Positions 34,971 to 44,732 of a stretch of 64,000 nucleotides of DNA are shown here, one piece after another. Within the stretch, counting starts at the first letter, position 1; the number at the start of each line of letters is the position of its first letter. The notes under the pieces were generated by a model that saw only the letters and a program-made list of their open reading frames with translations, was not told where the DNA came from and ran no database searches. Location of the stretch: positions 56,762,140 through 56,826,139 of the forward strand of contig OX104127.1 of assembly GCA_944470555.2 (NCBI GenBank), written 5' to 3'. A program made the position numbers and the translations under genes. The stretch comes from Heterobilharzia americana (taxonomy: Eukaryota > Platyhelminthes > Trematoda > Strigeidida > Schistosomatidae).

Positions 34971-35069
34971 GATAATTTATGCTGGAAACGTGGTGAGTAA
35001 GTAAATAATACTTTATCACACTGTCTGGTGTATGTATCAAATAAACAAATGTAATACGGAATGTAACCT

Positions 35070-35215
35070 CTGCTGGTTAACTACTTCACTAGTTAGTAAC
35101 CAATCGTAAGCCGAGATGAAGAGGGAAGGTTGGGCATAGGGCTAGGAACGCTACCCCTTAAGTCCAATCCAACCTCTAAAGAAACTTCAAAGCACAAAGA
35201 AAACATTAAAAAAGA
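35070..35215 (+). mobile_element. RTE-A 5' end fragment
   Basis: GAGGGAAGGTTGGGCATAGG and TCCAATCCAACCTCTAAAGA match the complement of 11290-11370, the 5' region of the twin-primed copy. It passes directly into a SINE-B unit at about 35220. Confidence 0.65.
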
Positions 35216-35370
35216 AATGAAACCTGGAGGTTCTGAGTCCGATCGTTATCCAGGTCATGGGTGCCCTTTTCTGAGAAGTCCCACACTAGGAGGAAACAAC
35301 TGTCCACTGCTCTAAGGTTCCCTTTGTTCTTCCAACTGATGTCAGTCTACAATGAAAAACAACTTGAAAT
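35215..35370 (+). repeat. SINE-B copy
   Basis: Head remnant GGAGGTTCTGAGTCCGATCG, ribozyme region UUCUGAGAAGUCCCACACUAGGAGGAAAC with mutated core and helix II, tail CCAACTGATGTCAGTCTAC. Confidence 0.65.
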
Positions 35371-35725
35371 AAATAAATTTCATTGAATATATATTGAGAC
35401 AATGTTACTAAAGTGATAATCATAGGGTTCAGTTCAAGTGAGATAGGTATTTGATGGTTGGAACTAACTGGCGAGAATATAACTACTTCGTGGGAAATGT
35501 GAACTTGGATATGAGCGCAACCTAAGCATGGTACTACGTTCATCATGGATGTCGTCGATATGGTGTCAGCTATCACTAAGTGTATGTACACTTCATGGCT
35601 TACTAAGTTTATATGGATTCAGATCTGTTTACTTAAACATGTTTAAAGATCGCCCAACTTCTTCTTGGTTACCATAATTCAGTTTATCTTTTCTTTTTGT
35701 TGTTGTTGTTGTTATGCGTGTTTAG

Positions 35726-35820
35726 GGTTATTTGTTACGTTTGAAAGAAGATGTCAGTGTGAATTCTCAATTTTTGGATGTCCTATTTTATAAAATTCCA
35801 GATTTACGAATTTTTCACAC
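35726..35820 (+). CDS. RhoGEF exon 2 (DH domain, helices 1-2)
   Basis: 95 nt between acceptor GTGTTTAG (AG at 35724-35725) and donor GTAAGT at 35821. It encodes residues 100-130 plus two bases of codon 131. The peptide begins GYLLRLKEDVS and ends KIPDLRIFHT, matching the DH pattern in which a tyrosine/leucine-rich helix 1 end is followed by an acidic segment, a 'NI..IY.FH'-like motif and the helix 2 start. The upstream intron is TGTT-rich near the acceptor. The frame is open with no stop and joins exon 1 at phase 0. Without this exon the DH fold would lack conserved region 2 start, so it is probably constitutive. Confidence 0.87.
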
Positions 35821-35904
35821 GTAAGTTCATTTTTTTAATCTTTTTTTTATTTCTGTATCAACAGTTTTGCATTCCTTTTGACCTGTTATTAATATGAAGA
35901 ATTT

Positions 35905-36330
35905 GAATTATGTTGGAAGAGGGTTCAGGTTGACCAGACCAGACCAAACGTGACACTGGTTGATAAAGTGTCTAACTGTTGGTCTAATCCTTATGGAAAG
36001 ATTCGGAATACCTCGTTGTCTCCTGGGCTCCTCGAGATGACAGTATTATTGGAGAGATGGAAGACAGGCACGACGGAAAGAATGTCTCTTGTCAACAGTT
36101 GGAACGGTAGTCATCATTTGCAAAATGTGCTTTGTTTCCTCTTCTGTTCCTCTCTTGATTTGCTCCTCATACATTCTTATCAGCAGCATCCACTGTAATA
36201 CACCTGCGTTATCCCTTGCGTTGCTCTTGGCAGAATCCTTACCCATTGCTGGCGATTCCCTATGATTCCTGCCACCCTCTCAACATATACTACTTATATC
36301 CACTCTTTTCAGCGACACCTACTACATTAT
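35905..36330 (+). mobile_element. RTE-B-like 3' fragment
   Basis: GTTGGAAGAGGGTTCAGG and LVDKVSNCWSNPYGK-type reading correspond to the region after 'RGGQTKTWHQ' in RTE-B, followed by a 3' UTR whose GCTCTTGGCAGAATCCTTAC block recurs at 39025. It begins 85 bp after RhoGEF exon 2. Confidence 0.6.
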
Positions 36331-36339
36331 TCTTTCCAC

Positions 36340-37675
36340 TTGTTCTTTGCATGCTACTATGAAGTGATATGCTTGTGTGCAAGGTCTTGTCTGTCAAGCT
36401 TAATTCAGTCAACGTTGTTTTTCTACGTATTGATTCATTTGTTCAGTTATTTGACTTTCAATCAATCTTTCACAAGTTCGAACTCTTCCTCCATGTGGCT
36501 TGTTAACCAATTGACACGGACATGCATGTGGTTCCTGAGTTACTCGTGGTAATATTGTTGCTTTGTACGAAATTTATTCTAATAGTATAAATTGTTACAC
36601 CAGTTATTAATGTGGATTCGTTGACTGAATCACTCAACTTTCATCTTATGGGGTTGATCTGTGGTTCAAATATCTCATCGTCTGTATAAGTCAGGTGAAC
36701 CGAGGCGATATCATCATAGACCCTGACATGTTGTCTGTTTCATAGCTCTTTTGATACACCAACTGTCTCTGTGAAAGCACTAACGTTATAGACCAAACCA
36801 AACTTCAGCGTGAACAAATTTGTTTTCAGCGATATCATCCTCTACAGCTATACAATCAATCCAGAACATTTTTATTCCCGACACTTTAGAAGATGAAATT
36901 CAACTTCTGAGATCGACGTTCATTGCAAGTGGATAGAGAAAGGGAGAGAATCATAGATACAAATCCACGTTAGAATGCTATCATACTATGGAGAAGAAAA
37001 AGTTGATTTTAAGCTTGGAATTCAATGAGGATGCAGTAGATGATGTGTGAAACACAGAATAATGAACATTCTATGCATCTACCCTGTAGACTACCTATAC
37101 GTGTTCGAAGGAGAAAATGTCACTGCCAGCCACTTCAGTGTTCATATATCAGTTCAGCCTGCTCCTATAGAGTAAGGTACATAAGCCGTACTTAGCGGCA
37201 GATTGTTCAACGTAGAGGTCAATATCTTCCATCATGGCTCAATGCAGGCCAATTCAAATCATTTAACAGCTCCATATTATCTCTGGTTTAACATGGGACA
37301 CATAGTCTACAAAGTACAACACTAATCTTCCAAAATAGTGTAGGGGAATATAAATGTATATATCACATCGTTTTTGGTCTTCGGTTTTTCGACTCCGATA
37401 CACTTTTCCATACATCCATCATGTTCTCTCTCCATTAATTAGTCGGGTCCGGAATCAACTAAAAAGTTGTTGAATGTTGGTCAGCTGATGCTCCATATCC
37501 ATGCATCGTTACTGACCATAGCACATAGCAATTTTCGAAACCATAACAATTTCTTAAGTGTTTATAAGAAGAAGGTGGTTGTGTTTCCAACTATTTTTTC
37601 ATGTTCATAGGGTTGTGTTAATTATCTCTCTCCACAGGTGGCTAGATATTAATTTATGCGTTGGATTGCTGTTTT
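36340..37675. other. RhoGEF intron 2, no gene recognised
   Basis: Nothing supported. Around 37090-37250 there are words faintly similar to the upstream part of 45790-45850 (RTE-B). Confidence 0.4.
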
Positions 37676-37679
37676 ATTT

Positions 37680-38350
37680 TAGCATGGCACCTAAAAAACC
37701 CCTCAAGGGGTCGAACCTAGGGTCTTCTGATCTTGCGGCGAACGCATTAACCATTTAGCCACTGGTTTGGAGCTAAGCTGTTCACCGTTTCCTACTTGTG
37801 TCAATTCACCATATAACGTGACTATCCACCAAAGTCTTCAGTTGACATCCGCTTATCTTCCAACTAGTTGACTTTACAGGTCACAACTCATTAGAACTTC
37901 AGGATATCAGTTTGGCCAGCATGTCACCAATGTGCATTATACAGTAATGTATATTAGAGTTAATGGAGATTTTAATTCTGAGATAGAATTCATCATGGAC
38001 TGACATCAATTGGAGAACCATTGAAAACTTGAGGGAACTGGACAGCTGTTTCATCTTAATGTGGGACTTTTCAGCGATAGGCACCCACGACGCGTCTGCG
38101 CACTGAACTCACGACCGTCACGTTTCACGGCGAATGCGTTAATCATTCAAACAATGGGTAGGATTGAGCTCAATGCTTCACATTTTCCTAGTTCTGTCAA
38201 TTTGCGATTTAACGCGATTATTCAGCAAAGTTTTCGGTTGACATCCGCTTCCTTTTCGGCTGGTTGACTTTACAGGTCACAGTTTCGGGATATTCATCTA
38301 GAAGGATGTCAGTAATGAGCAGTAATCTTCCCTAACAGATTTTCGCCCAT
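37680..38350 (-). repeat. SINE-B tandem array (two heads)
   Basis: tRNA-like heads lie at about 37690-37770 and 38070-38150 in the same (-) orientation, about 380 bp apart. Between them are linker, tail (AATTCATCATGGACTGACAT) and ribozyme region of a complete unit. The linker of a further unit follows to 38350. Ribozyme at 38010-38080 is mutated. Confidence 0.75.
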
Positions 38351-38394
38351 GATGAATACTACCATTGAACACCAGTCATTCAGTTATGATATTA

Positions 38395-38560
38395 TTTGAT
38401 TGGTGGTAGTTAGTAGTGGAATACAGGACATGCGTTTCGTCCTATTTTGGACTCGTCGGCTGGACGTACCTGCATCTTAGAGAGTGATTGCACCCCACCC
38501 ACCCCTCGTGAGACTCGAACTCAACATTCATCGTCTCAAACGCTAAAGTAAATTATGTTA
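38395..38560 (-). repeat. SINE-A copy
   Basis: Minus strand head (GAGTTCGAGTCTCACGAGG) and ribozyme 38418-38470. Confidence 0.7.
38418..38470 (-). ncRNA. Hammerhead ribozyme relic, SM-alpha type, standard spacing
   Basis: No 4-nt insertion: CGUCCAG, CCGACGAG, UCCAAAAUAGGAC, GAAAC, CAUGUC, CUGUAUUCC. Core U4 is C, and helix I has a mismatch, so activity is likely lost. One of the few copies with the ancestral spacing. Confidence 0.65.
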
Positions 38561-38591
38561 CCTATTCTCTTTAGATTTTGTCTCTGCTTGC

Positions 38592-38614
38592 ATATATATA
38601 TATATATATATATA
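38592..38614. repeat. (TA)n run before RhoGEF exon 3
   Basis: About 11 TA units about 37 nt upstream of the acceptor. Confidence 0.9.
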
Positions 38615-38651
38615 TCATATATGCCTGTTTGATGTTTATCTATCTTTGTAG

Positions 38652-38771
38652 AAAATTGTATTCTGATCTTCATGTGAATCGTGAGAATTTAATACGTTTT
38701 GGTCAGGTATTCCTCGACAATACAAAACATTTTGAAGAACTCTATGTTGAATTCTGTTTAAATTATCCAAA
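38652..38771 (+). CDS. RhoGEF exon 3 (DH domain, middle)
   Basis: 120 nt between acceptor CTTTGTAG (AG 38650-38651) and donor GTAAGT at 38772. It encodes residues 131-170 plus two bases of codon 171. The peptide contains FGQVFLDNTKHFEELY and ends VEFCLNYPK, corresponding to the DH 'G..FL.....F..Y..YC.NYP' conserved region 2. The first base (A) completes Thr131 of exon 2. A TA-dinucleotide run (38592-38614) lies just before the acceptor, and a perfect trinucleotide run (38806-38862) just after the donor; both sit in intron. A possible decayed duplicate of the 3' half of this exon is at 50148-50206. Confidence 0.88.
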
Positions 38772-38805
38772 GTAAGTTTAATGTTCATTTTGTTGTTTTT
38801 ACTGT

Positions 38806-38806
38806 G

Positions 38807-38862
<56 letters not shown>
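38806..38862. repeat. (TAA)n microsatellite after RhoGEF exon 3
   Basis: About 19 triplets, 35 nt after the donor. No RTE-A 3' sequence precedes it, so it is not obviously an element tail. Confidence 0.95.
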
Positions 38863-38863
<1 letters not shown>

Positions 38864-38924
38864 CGGGAAGCTACAAGAAGGAGACGTAGAAAGGGATACT
38901 TACCATTGATATCTTGTGCAGTAG

Positions 38925-39115
38925 TCGTTAAATATAGTACGCCTTCCAATAAGACATTTATTTGTATGATGGGCTTCATTTCTTCCTCGACTTCCGTCTT
39001 GATTTACTCTTCATACTCTTCCCTTGTCCCTTGCGTCGCTCTTGGCAGAATCCTTACCCATTGCTGGTAATTCTCTATGATTTCTGCCACCCTCTCAAGA
39101 TATACTACTTATGAG
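38925..39115 (+). repeat. 3' UTR fragment shared with 36190-36310
   Basis: CTCTTCATACTCTTCCCTTG, GCTCTTGGCAGAATCCTTAC and CCCTCTCAAGATATACTAC are in the same order in both places. Probably the end of an RTE-B-like element. Confidence 0.6.
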
Positions 39116-39460
39116 TAGTATTCACCATGGACTGATGTCATTTGGGGAACCATTGATAAACTGGGAGCACTGGACAGCTGTTTCGTCCTAGTATGGGACT
39201 CCTCAGCAGTACTACCAAATTAGAAAATCCTCATTCATCTCGAAAATACATTACCGTATAGTGCTCATTAGTGACTTGCTTCTAGATGGATATCACGAAG
39301 CTTTAATGAGAAGCTGTGACTTGTGGGGTCAACCAGTCGGAAGGGAAGCGGATGCTAACTGAAGATTTTGGGTGATAGTCGCACTATGTCGTGAATTGAC
39401 AGAAGTTAGAAATTGTGAACCACTGGAAACCGACCCACTAACTGAATGGTTAACACTTTC
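39115..39460. repeat. SINE-B: minus ribozyme end joined to plus-strand linker and head
   Basis: 39115-39215 is the tail and ribozyme on the minus strand. From 39220 a plus-strand linker (as at 320-520) runs to a head start (CTGAATGGTTAACACTTTCG) which is cut at about 39460 by a Penelope-like sequence. Confidence 0.7.
39167..39214 (-). ncRNA. Hammerhead ribozyme, SINE-B type, intact core
   Basis: Minus strand: helix I GUACUG/CAGUGC (one G-U pair), core CUGAGGA, helix II GUCC/GGAC with loop CAUACUA, GAAA, minimal helix III (AC/GU closing AGCU) and cleavage site GUC before CAGUGC. All catalytic-core bases are as in active type I hammerheads with very short helix III, such as the schistosome SM-alpha ribozyme. 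Confidence 0.8.
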
Positions 39461-40340
39461 GACCAACTACTTGAAAGAGCTTTTGTTCAGGTGCACATTT
39501 AATGTCCCATTTGGTTTCAATAATGAAATGTATAGACAGAAAGATGGAATTGTAATGATGTCACCATTGGGATCATTGTTGGGAGACAGATTTGTTATTT
39601 GTGACAAAGATGTTGATTTAGACGGTGTTCTTCGTTCATTCAATGAATGTCATCAAGCCCTCGAGTTTACCATCGAGAATGAATTAGAATTAACTAATCT
39701 TTTCCTTGATGTACTTCTCACTAGACGTAAGAATGAATACAGAAAAGCAATGTGGAACGGACAGCCAACTAACTTTTATAGTCGGTTGCCTGTCGAATAA
39801 GAAACATCTGTATTAAAGATTGTATTGATGAAGACCTATCCTTGTCGAAAACGGTTACCCGTGTCGTTTTATGTATACAAATATGCTAGAAAGAAATACT
39901 TAACTATTCACCCACTCATGAGCATAGAATTTAAAGGTGACCTAGCATGAGGTATGCTAAAGAATACAAATCAATGGATAGAACTTTCTTCTTAACAACA
40001 AGACTTCAATTGACTTTTACCAGGCATAAACTATTCTCCGTCTGTGTTAAAGACACGCTTCCTCGTTCAGCCGCCTCTATATGGATCTACTAGTTCACCT
40101 ACTCTTATGAAGCGAAGGTATATCGGCCGTAGCCAAAGAATGTTTTCCATACGAGAACATATTCTAGCTTGGTTTCATAGAGGTGAAGAACATTTGATTG
40201 ATTTCCATCAGTCAATAAACCCAGACAATAACTTTAAATATTATTATTTATCAAATTCATCCATAACTTCAACGTTCTCTTCGTTTTCAACTCCTTAAAA
40301 CAGTGGGGGCTTTAGCTATTCATCAAATAAAACCTAATCT
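39460..40340 (+). mobile_element. Penelope-like element with deletion across the RT catalytic site
   Basis: CTFNVPFGFNNEMYRQKDGI, then VMMSPLGSLLGD is the RT motif region (QTDGVAMGSPLGP-type). The reading then jumps to FVICDKDVDLDGVLRSFNEC, so the stretch that should carry Y(V/M)DD is missing by deletion. LTNLFLDVLLTRRKNEYRKA follows. After a stop at 39798 the frames shift; RYIGRSQRMFSIREHILAWF at about 40115-40175 is the GIY-YIG domain (YIGR). In RhoGEF intron 3. Confidence 0.8.
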
Positions 40341-40604
40341 GTGTCTACATAAGAAAGTATGTACAATAGTCACTGGTTTTACCATGGTCATAACATTTTC
40401 CCACTTTCATTAGTTCCCCCTCCCCTTTTTTTAAATTAACCTTTGTATTCTTCCTTTATCGGGTGTTATTTCACTTAATTGTTTTAATCTTTTCAGAAGA
40501 TATTGATTTCTTCCTGACCAATTTGTCTAACCCTATTACGTAATACTTAACTGGTTTAATTGGATTTTGAGGGAGTTGTGGGGATTTGGAAATATTTCAA
40601 GTTG

Positions 40605-41025
40605 TTATTCATTGTAGACTGACATCAGTTGGAGGAACAAAGAAAACCTGAGAGCACTGGACGCCTGTTTCGTCCGACTAGTGTGGGGCTCCTTAGCAGT
40701 ACGCAACCACAACCCGCCAGGGTTCGAACCCGTGGCCAGCACGTTGCCATTGAGCCATTGGTTCGGAACCCAATGGTCCATATTTCCAACTTCTGTTAGC
40801 TCACAATATAGCGCAACCGCCACCCATTGAACCACTGGATTCTGACCCAGTGGCTCAATGGCAACGTGCTGGCTATGGAACCTGATGGTTGTGGGTTCGA
40901 TCCTTGGTGATGTGGGGTGATGGGTGTGCACTGCTGAGGAGTCCTATACTCGGACGAAACAGCTGTTCTGTGCTCCCAGGTTTCCTTTGTTCCTCCAACT
41001 GATGTCAGTCTACGATGAATAAAAA
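40605..41025. repeat. SINE-B inverted pair
   Basis: Minus copy 40605-40770 and plus copy 40835-41025, heads inward over about 60 bp. Plus head is well kept (GCTCAATGGCAACGTGCTGG, GTGGGTTCGATCCTTGG). Plus ribozyme (about 40931-40976) has core CUGAGGAG, helix II UCC/GGA, GAAAC but a UUC site and a mismatch next to it; minus core is CUAAGGAG. Confidence 0.8.
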
Positions 41026-41369
41026 TTTGACAGTGGGAATTATTGAATTATTGCTTGGAATAAAGCGGTTATTATTATTATTATTATTTAAGGCACTAAT
41101 GTTGAATAGTTAGCTTGTGTTGGATTGATTAGCTTCCAATCTAGAATGAAGAATGTACAGAAAAACTGAGCGTAATTTTAGTAATATAACGGTCCACTCA
41201 ACAAATACAAAAATTTACCATTCGAGCTAAGCATTGGATGAGTAGAAATATGAGATACGTTTTATGAACAATATGAAGACCATTTTTATTTGAACTTGTC
41301 TGGGTGAAGATATTTTTAAAACTGTACTAGAGTATATAACAAGTTTATAAGATATATTAAGGTTTTAGT

Positions 41370-41490
41370 GTTATTGCTTGTATTACACCGTCGTTGATAG
41401 GAAGCAGGTACAGCCTCCAGCTGACGAGTCCCAAATAGGAGGAAATGCGCATCCTGGATTCCACTGCTAGCCACTGCCCATCATTACTAA
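41370..41490 (+). repeat. SINE-A copy (linker plus ribozyme)
   Basis: Linker GTGTTATTGCTTGTATTACA joins directly to the ribozyme without a tRNA-like head. Confidence 0.75.
41410..41463 (+). ncRNA. Hammerhead ribozyme, SM-alpha type, standard spacing, helix II defect
   Basis: Core CUGACGAG without insertion, helix I CUCCAG/CUGGAU, GAAAUGCGCAUC intact. Helix II closes GUCC with GGAG, so the G10.1-C11.1 pair next to the core is lost. Probably weak or inactive. Confidence 0.7.
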
Positions 41491-41734
41491 ATATATTAAG
41501 GTTGTTGATTTGATATAGGCAGCGCACAGTGACTGTTACAGTATTATCTACTTGATGACTACAGTTCCAGCATAAATCACTTATTGCTCATAATCAATAC
41601 CTCAATGTAATCACACTTCACTTCCGATATCTGATTTTAACTAGTTCGGTCAACTCATATGAGTTTTCTTGATAGGTGATGATGACTATTTGAGCGTAAA
41701 GCAGTGCTCATAATCATATTAATGTAATCAAACT

Positions 41735-41830
41735 TCATACTGAAGTTAGCGCTGATGATGTCGTCTAGAAAGACGATGAAAACTTCACGATTAAACAACC
41801 CAGCTCAGAGAACATAATACAACCAGGATA
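41735..41830 (+). mobile_element. Penelope-like 3' UTR fragment (family 1)
   Basis: CTTCATACTGAAGTTAGCGC, TGATGATGTCGTC and CTTCACGATTAAACAACCCA match 22440-22530. Confidence 0.55.
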
Positions 41831-41904
41831 ACCACACTACCTTCGACATCTGATTTTTATAGTCCTGCCACCTTTAATTCTTTTTTCCTATTGCTAGTAA
41901 CATT

Positions 41905-42245
41905 TCCGACATGTCTAATAGCTGCTACCTTGACGTGATGGTCGGGCTTGTATATCACAATGACCCAACGAGCAGCTATGCTGGTGGAACACTTGTTCCA
42001 TCGAGGTCGTACCATACCAGAAAGGTCTGTTGGATAGTGGTTAGATGAAAAGCAGTTACCGCCGTGCTGTAAATTACTACACTATCATGTTTCCTCTCTC
42101 TCCCTTTGAGTAATTTATGTTTCCTTTGACTGACTTTTCTTTTTCGTCATCTTCCACTTCACTACCTTTCTACTTGATGTACTGATATGAGGTGTGGCAA
42201 GTGGGACCGTTACGCACTAATGCCTGGTCCTATGTTGATATTGAT
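41905..42245 (+). mobile_element. RTE-B pieces: upstream fragment joined to 3' UTR
   Basis: 41905-42070 contains GGTACACTTGTTCCATCG-like coding sequence ('GGTLVPSRS'), and 42080-42245 is the RTE-B 3' UTR (CACTACCTTTCTACTTGATG, GATATGAGGTGTGGCAA), the complement of 44740-44830. Confidence 0.6.
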
Positions 42246-42960
42246 GATAATGCTGACGATATAGGTGTTACAATATTCCTATTACATCTATTGGGTGGGT
42301 ATAGATCCGATTGACAAAGATTCAGTAACTAATCTCTCTCTGTCTCCAACTAGTTATATTGCACTTGAGTACAGTGGTTTCATCCCATCCACTCAATTGT
42401 GTGGTTGTGTGTTAATCCATCCATTGCAATGGCCAAGTTCTCATCTACTTTATTCATCTTATCCAGGTATGTCATTCTACGTTTAGATAAATTCCTATGT
42501 TCGATTATTCTATCTGACCCCAACCGGCTAGTTTGACCTATGTACATGACCTGACTCACAGTCATTATATGGAATTTGATAGATTAGATTATTTCGCTAA
42601 TTGATTTTTACGAATCCTTACACCAGCCGACAGAGCTTACTTCTAAATGAGTTTGTAGGTTGTAAATCCCACCCTAATTCCACTGTTGTTGAGACTCCTA
42701 CATGAAGTTTGTGATGTTCCTTCCTTATGAGGTGACAGAATGGAGTCTGTGAACTGCTTTCTACTTGTGTTGTTGTTGTTATTATTCTTGGTGGTTTCAT
42801 TGTTATTATCTCGTTTCTTATGTGTTCTCATGAGAATTTGTTAATGAAGTGTAGAGGATAATTGTTAATTGTTAATGCTTCTTTTATGTGCTTCGATTCC
42901 TCATTTCGGTGGTTGTGCTGACTAATCACTTTTCTAGCTGCATCATTTAGAGATAAGCTT
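42245..42960 (-). mobile_element. Penelope-like element (family 2) 3' part
   Basis: Nearly identical to 32890-33560. Minus reading VMYIGQTSRLGSDRIIEHRN is a clear GIY-YIG segment (YIG, Arg), followed by LSKRRMTYLDKMNKVDENLA and the Asn/His-rich end. CT-rich stretch near 42330. Confidence 0.8.
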
Positions 42961-42987
42961 TATCGGCTAGCTGGTTGGTTGATTGGT

Positions 42988-43028
<41 letters not shown>
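42988..43028. repeat. (GGCT)n microsatellite
   Basis: About 10 units, between two oppositely oriented Penelope-like ends. Confidence 0.95.
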
Positions 43029-43049
43029 TAGGGATCGGATAGAACTAAT

Positions 43050-43390
43050 AAAGCGAAATAATCTAATCTATCAAATTCCATGTAATGACTATTAGTCAGG
43101 TCAGGTACATTGGTGAAACTAGCTGGTCAGGATCAGTAAGAATAATCGAACATGAGAATTTTGTTAAATATAGGACGACAGTAGTCAGTAGTCTAGAAAA
43201 CTACTCCGCTATTGCAATGGATGCATTAACACACAATTTAACAATAGAGTGGGGTAAAATCACTGTAATTAAGTGTAATATAGTTAGGGGCAAGAGAGCG
43301 ATTGATTACTGAGTCTTTGTTCATCAAACTGCGATTAATCCGTCACCTTTTTTCCTTCACTAAGACCATAAATTTCAAGTATCGAAAATA
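43050..43390 (+). mobile_element. Penelope-like element (family 2) 3' part, inverted to 42245-42960
   Basis: VRYIGETSWSGSVRIIEHEN is the GIY-YIG segment, then AIAMDALTHNLTIEWGK matches the minus copy. Truncated 5' at the (GGCT)n. Confidence 0.75.
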
Positions 43391-43419
43391 GCTTGATTCC
43401 GTTGATATGATTATGAGGA

Positions 43420-43530
43420 ATCGTGGCTAGACCAAATCAGACATGGCACAGGTCGATGAAGTCCTTGACCTGGCTGTTGGTCTGGCGAGTGTGCGATCCC
43501 TGAGACAACAGGACTCAGTGGTTGACAAGT
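43420..43530 (+). mobile_element. RTE-B short fragment
   Basis: AGACATGGCACAGGTCGATG and AAGTCCTTGACCTGGCTGTT match the region after QTKTWHQ. Too short for more. Confidence 0.45.
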
Positions 43531-43980
43531 ATTCAGTAAATCAGTTACAATGGCACTGACATTTTAGTCTACTTTATCCAAAAGTGGTTCAAACAGCGGA
43601 CAGGTGTTTCGGTCGTTTAGCATCGAATTCATCAGTGGTGTATTCAGAAAAAATTCAGCTCTTTACAGTTGAATTGTTCAGATCAGATTGGTAGTCTAAA
43701 AAGGTTTTCTAGCCAGTCATTTTGTTCCTTAATATATCGCGTTAGTTCGTGACACTTTTGTAACGCAGATCACATCTTGTGATCGTAGCTAACGGACTGA
43801 TGGGGGACCATAGTTGAGAAATCTCTACATGAATTGAAGAGTTTCTCAATTGAACGTTTTATTTATCTATATGTCAGCTGCTCATCTCCTATCTACACCT
43901 CTGCCTGGAGTACTTTTCCTTGAACCACTGGATTTCTTGTAGTTCTCATCACTTTACTACCTTCATCACCATTGTCTCAC

Positions 43981-44470
43981 TGTGTTAGGGATGCCTAATC
44001 CTTAAGAGAAACTAACCTATACAATGTATATATTATCATTGTAGGATTTAAACCTTATTTTCGCGCCCTTGTCTCGCCGTACTATGTTACTTATTTTTAC
44101 CGCGGTTTTAAGATACTAAACGCTGATTGGTTCATTTTACACTTTTAGTATGCTATTTTATTTTCCCTGGTCAAGGCCATCCGCGGGTATATAAACAACC
44201 ACTATTCGTTTGAAGTAAATATACTTCCAATCCCAGTGTTGTTGTTCTTCTGGTGTTAGTTGAATATCGTGTTCAGATATTATTGTCTTATCGTTAATCG
44301 TATTTCATCGAAGCCTTATAATGTTATATATCCCCCATATTATATAACGTTTACTTTGTTTGTAATTGCGTGACTTAACTAACAGTCAATTTGAGTTGTA
44401 TCGATTTACCTCGTTATCTATGTTATTACTTTGACCTAGTTACAATTGTCTTTAAGCAGGTGATCCTGCT
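43981..44470 (+). repeat. Promoter-bearing repeat (LTR-like), copy 2
   Basis: Begins TGTGTTAGGGATGCC and contains TTTTCGCGCCC, CCAAT-like CGCTGATTGGTTC, GGGTATATAAACAACC (TATA box at about 44189) and downstream blocks shared with 7060-7340. TG at the start fits an LTR, but I found no clear CA end or target duplication. Confidence 0.4.
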
Positions 44471-44732
44471 GATTCAATAACAAGATATTCAGCGAAGAGA
44501 GGATTCTTTTCAATGAATTTATTCTCAAGCTGTACATTCGTATACACATATAGGCTATTTAAAGACTCCAAGGTTTAACTTAAATTATGTGAGGTTGAAA
44601 TAAGAATAATGAACAATAATAGACATGCTGAAAAATCGTTTTTTCCAGATTGATGAGTAAAACTTTTTACTCACTTAGACTTTATTTATTCTTTACTGGT
44701 CCTAAATTGTTCTCCATTTGTGTAAAAGACAT

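Noticed and set aside
42988..43028. CRISPR-like or direct-repeat array
   Set aside because: Simple GGCT microsatellite without spacers; the window is eukaryotic.
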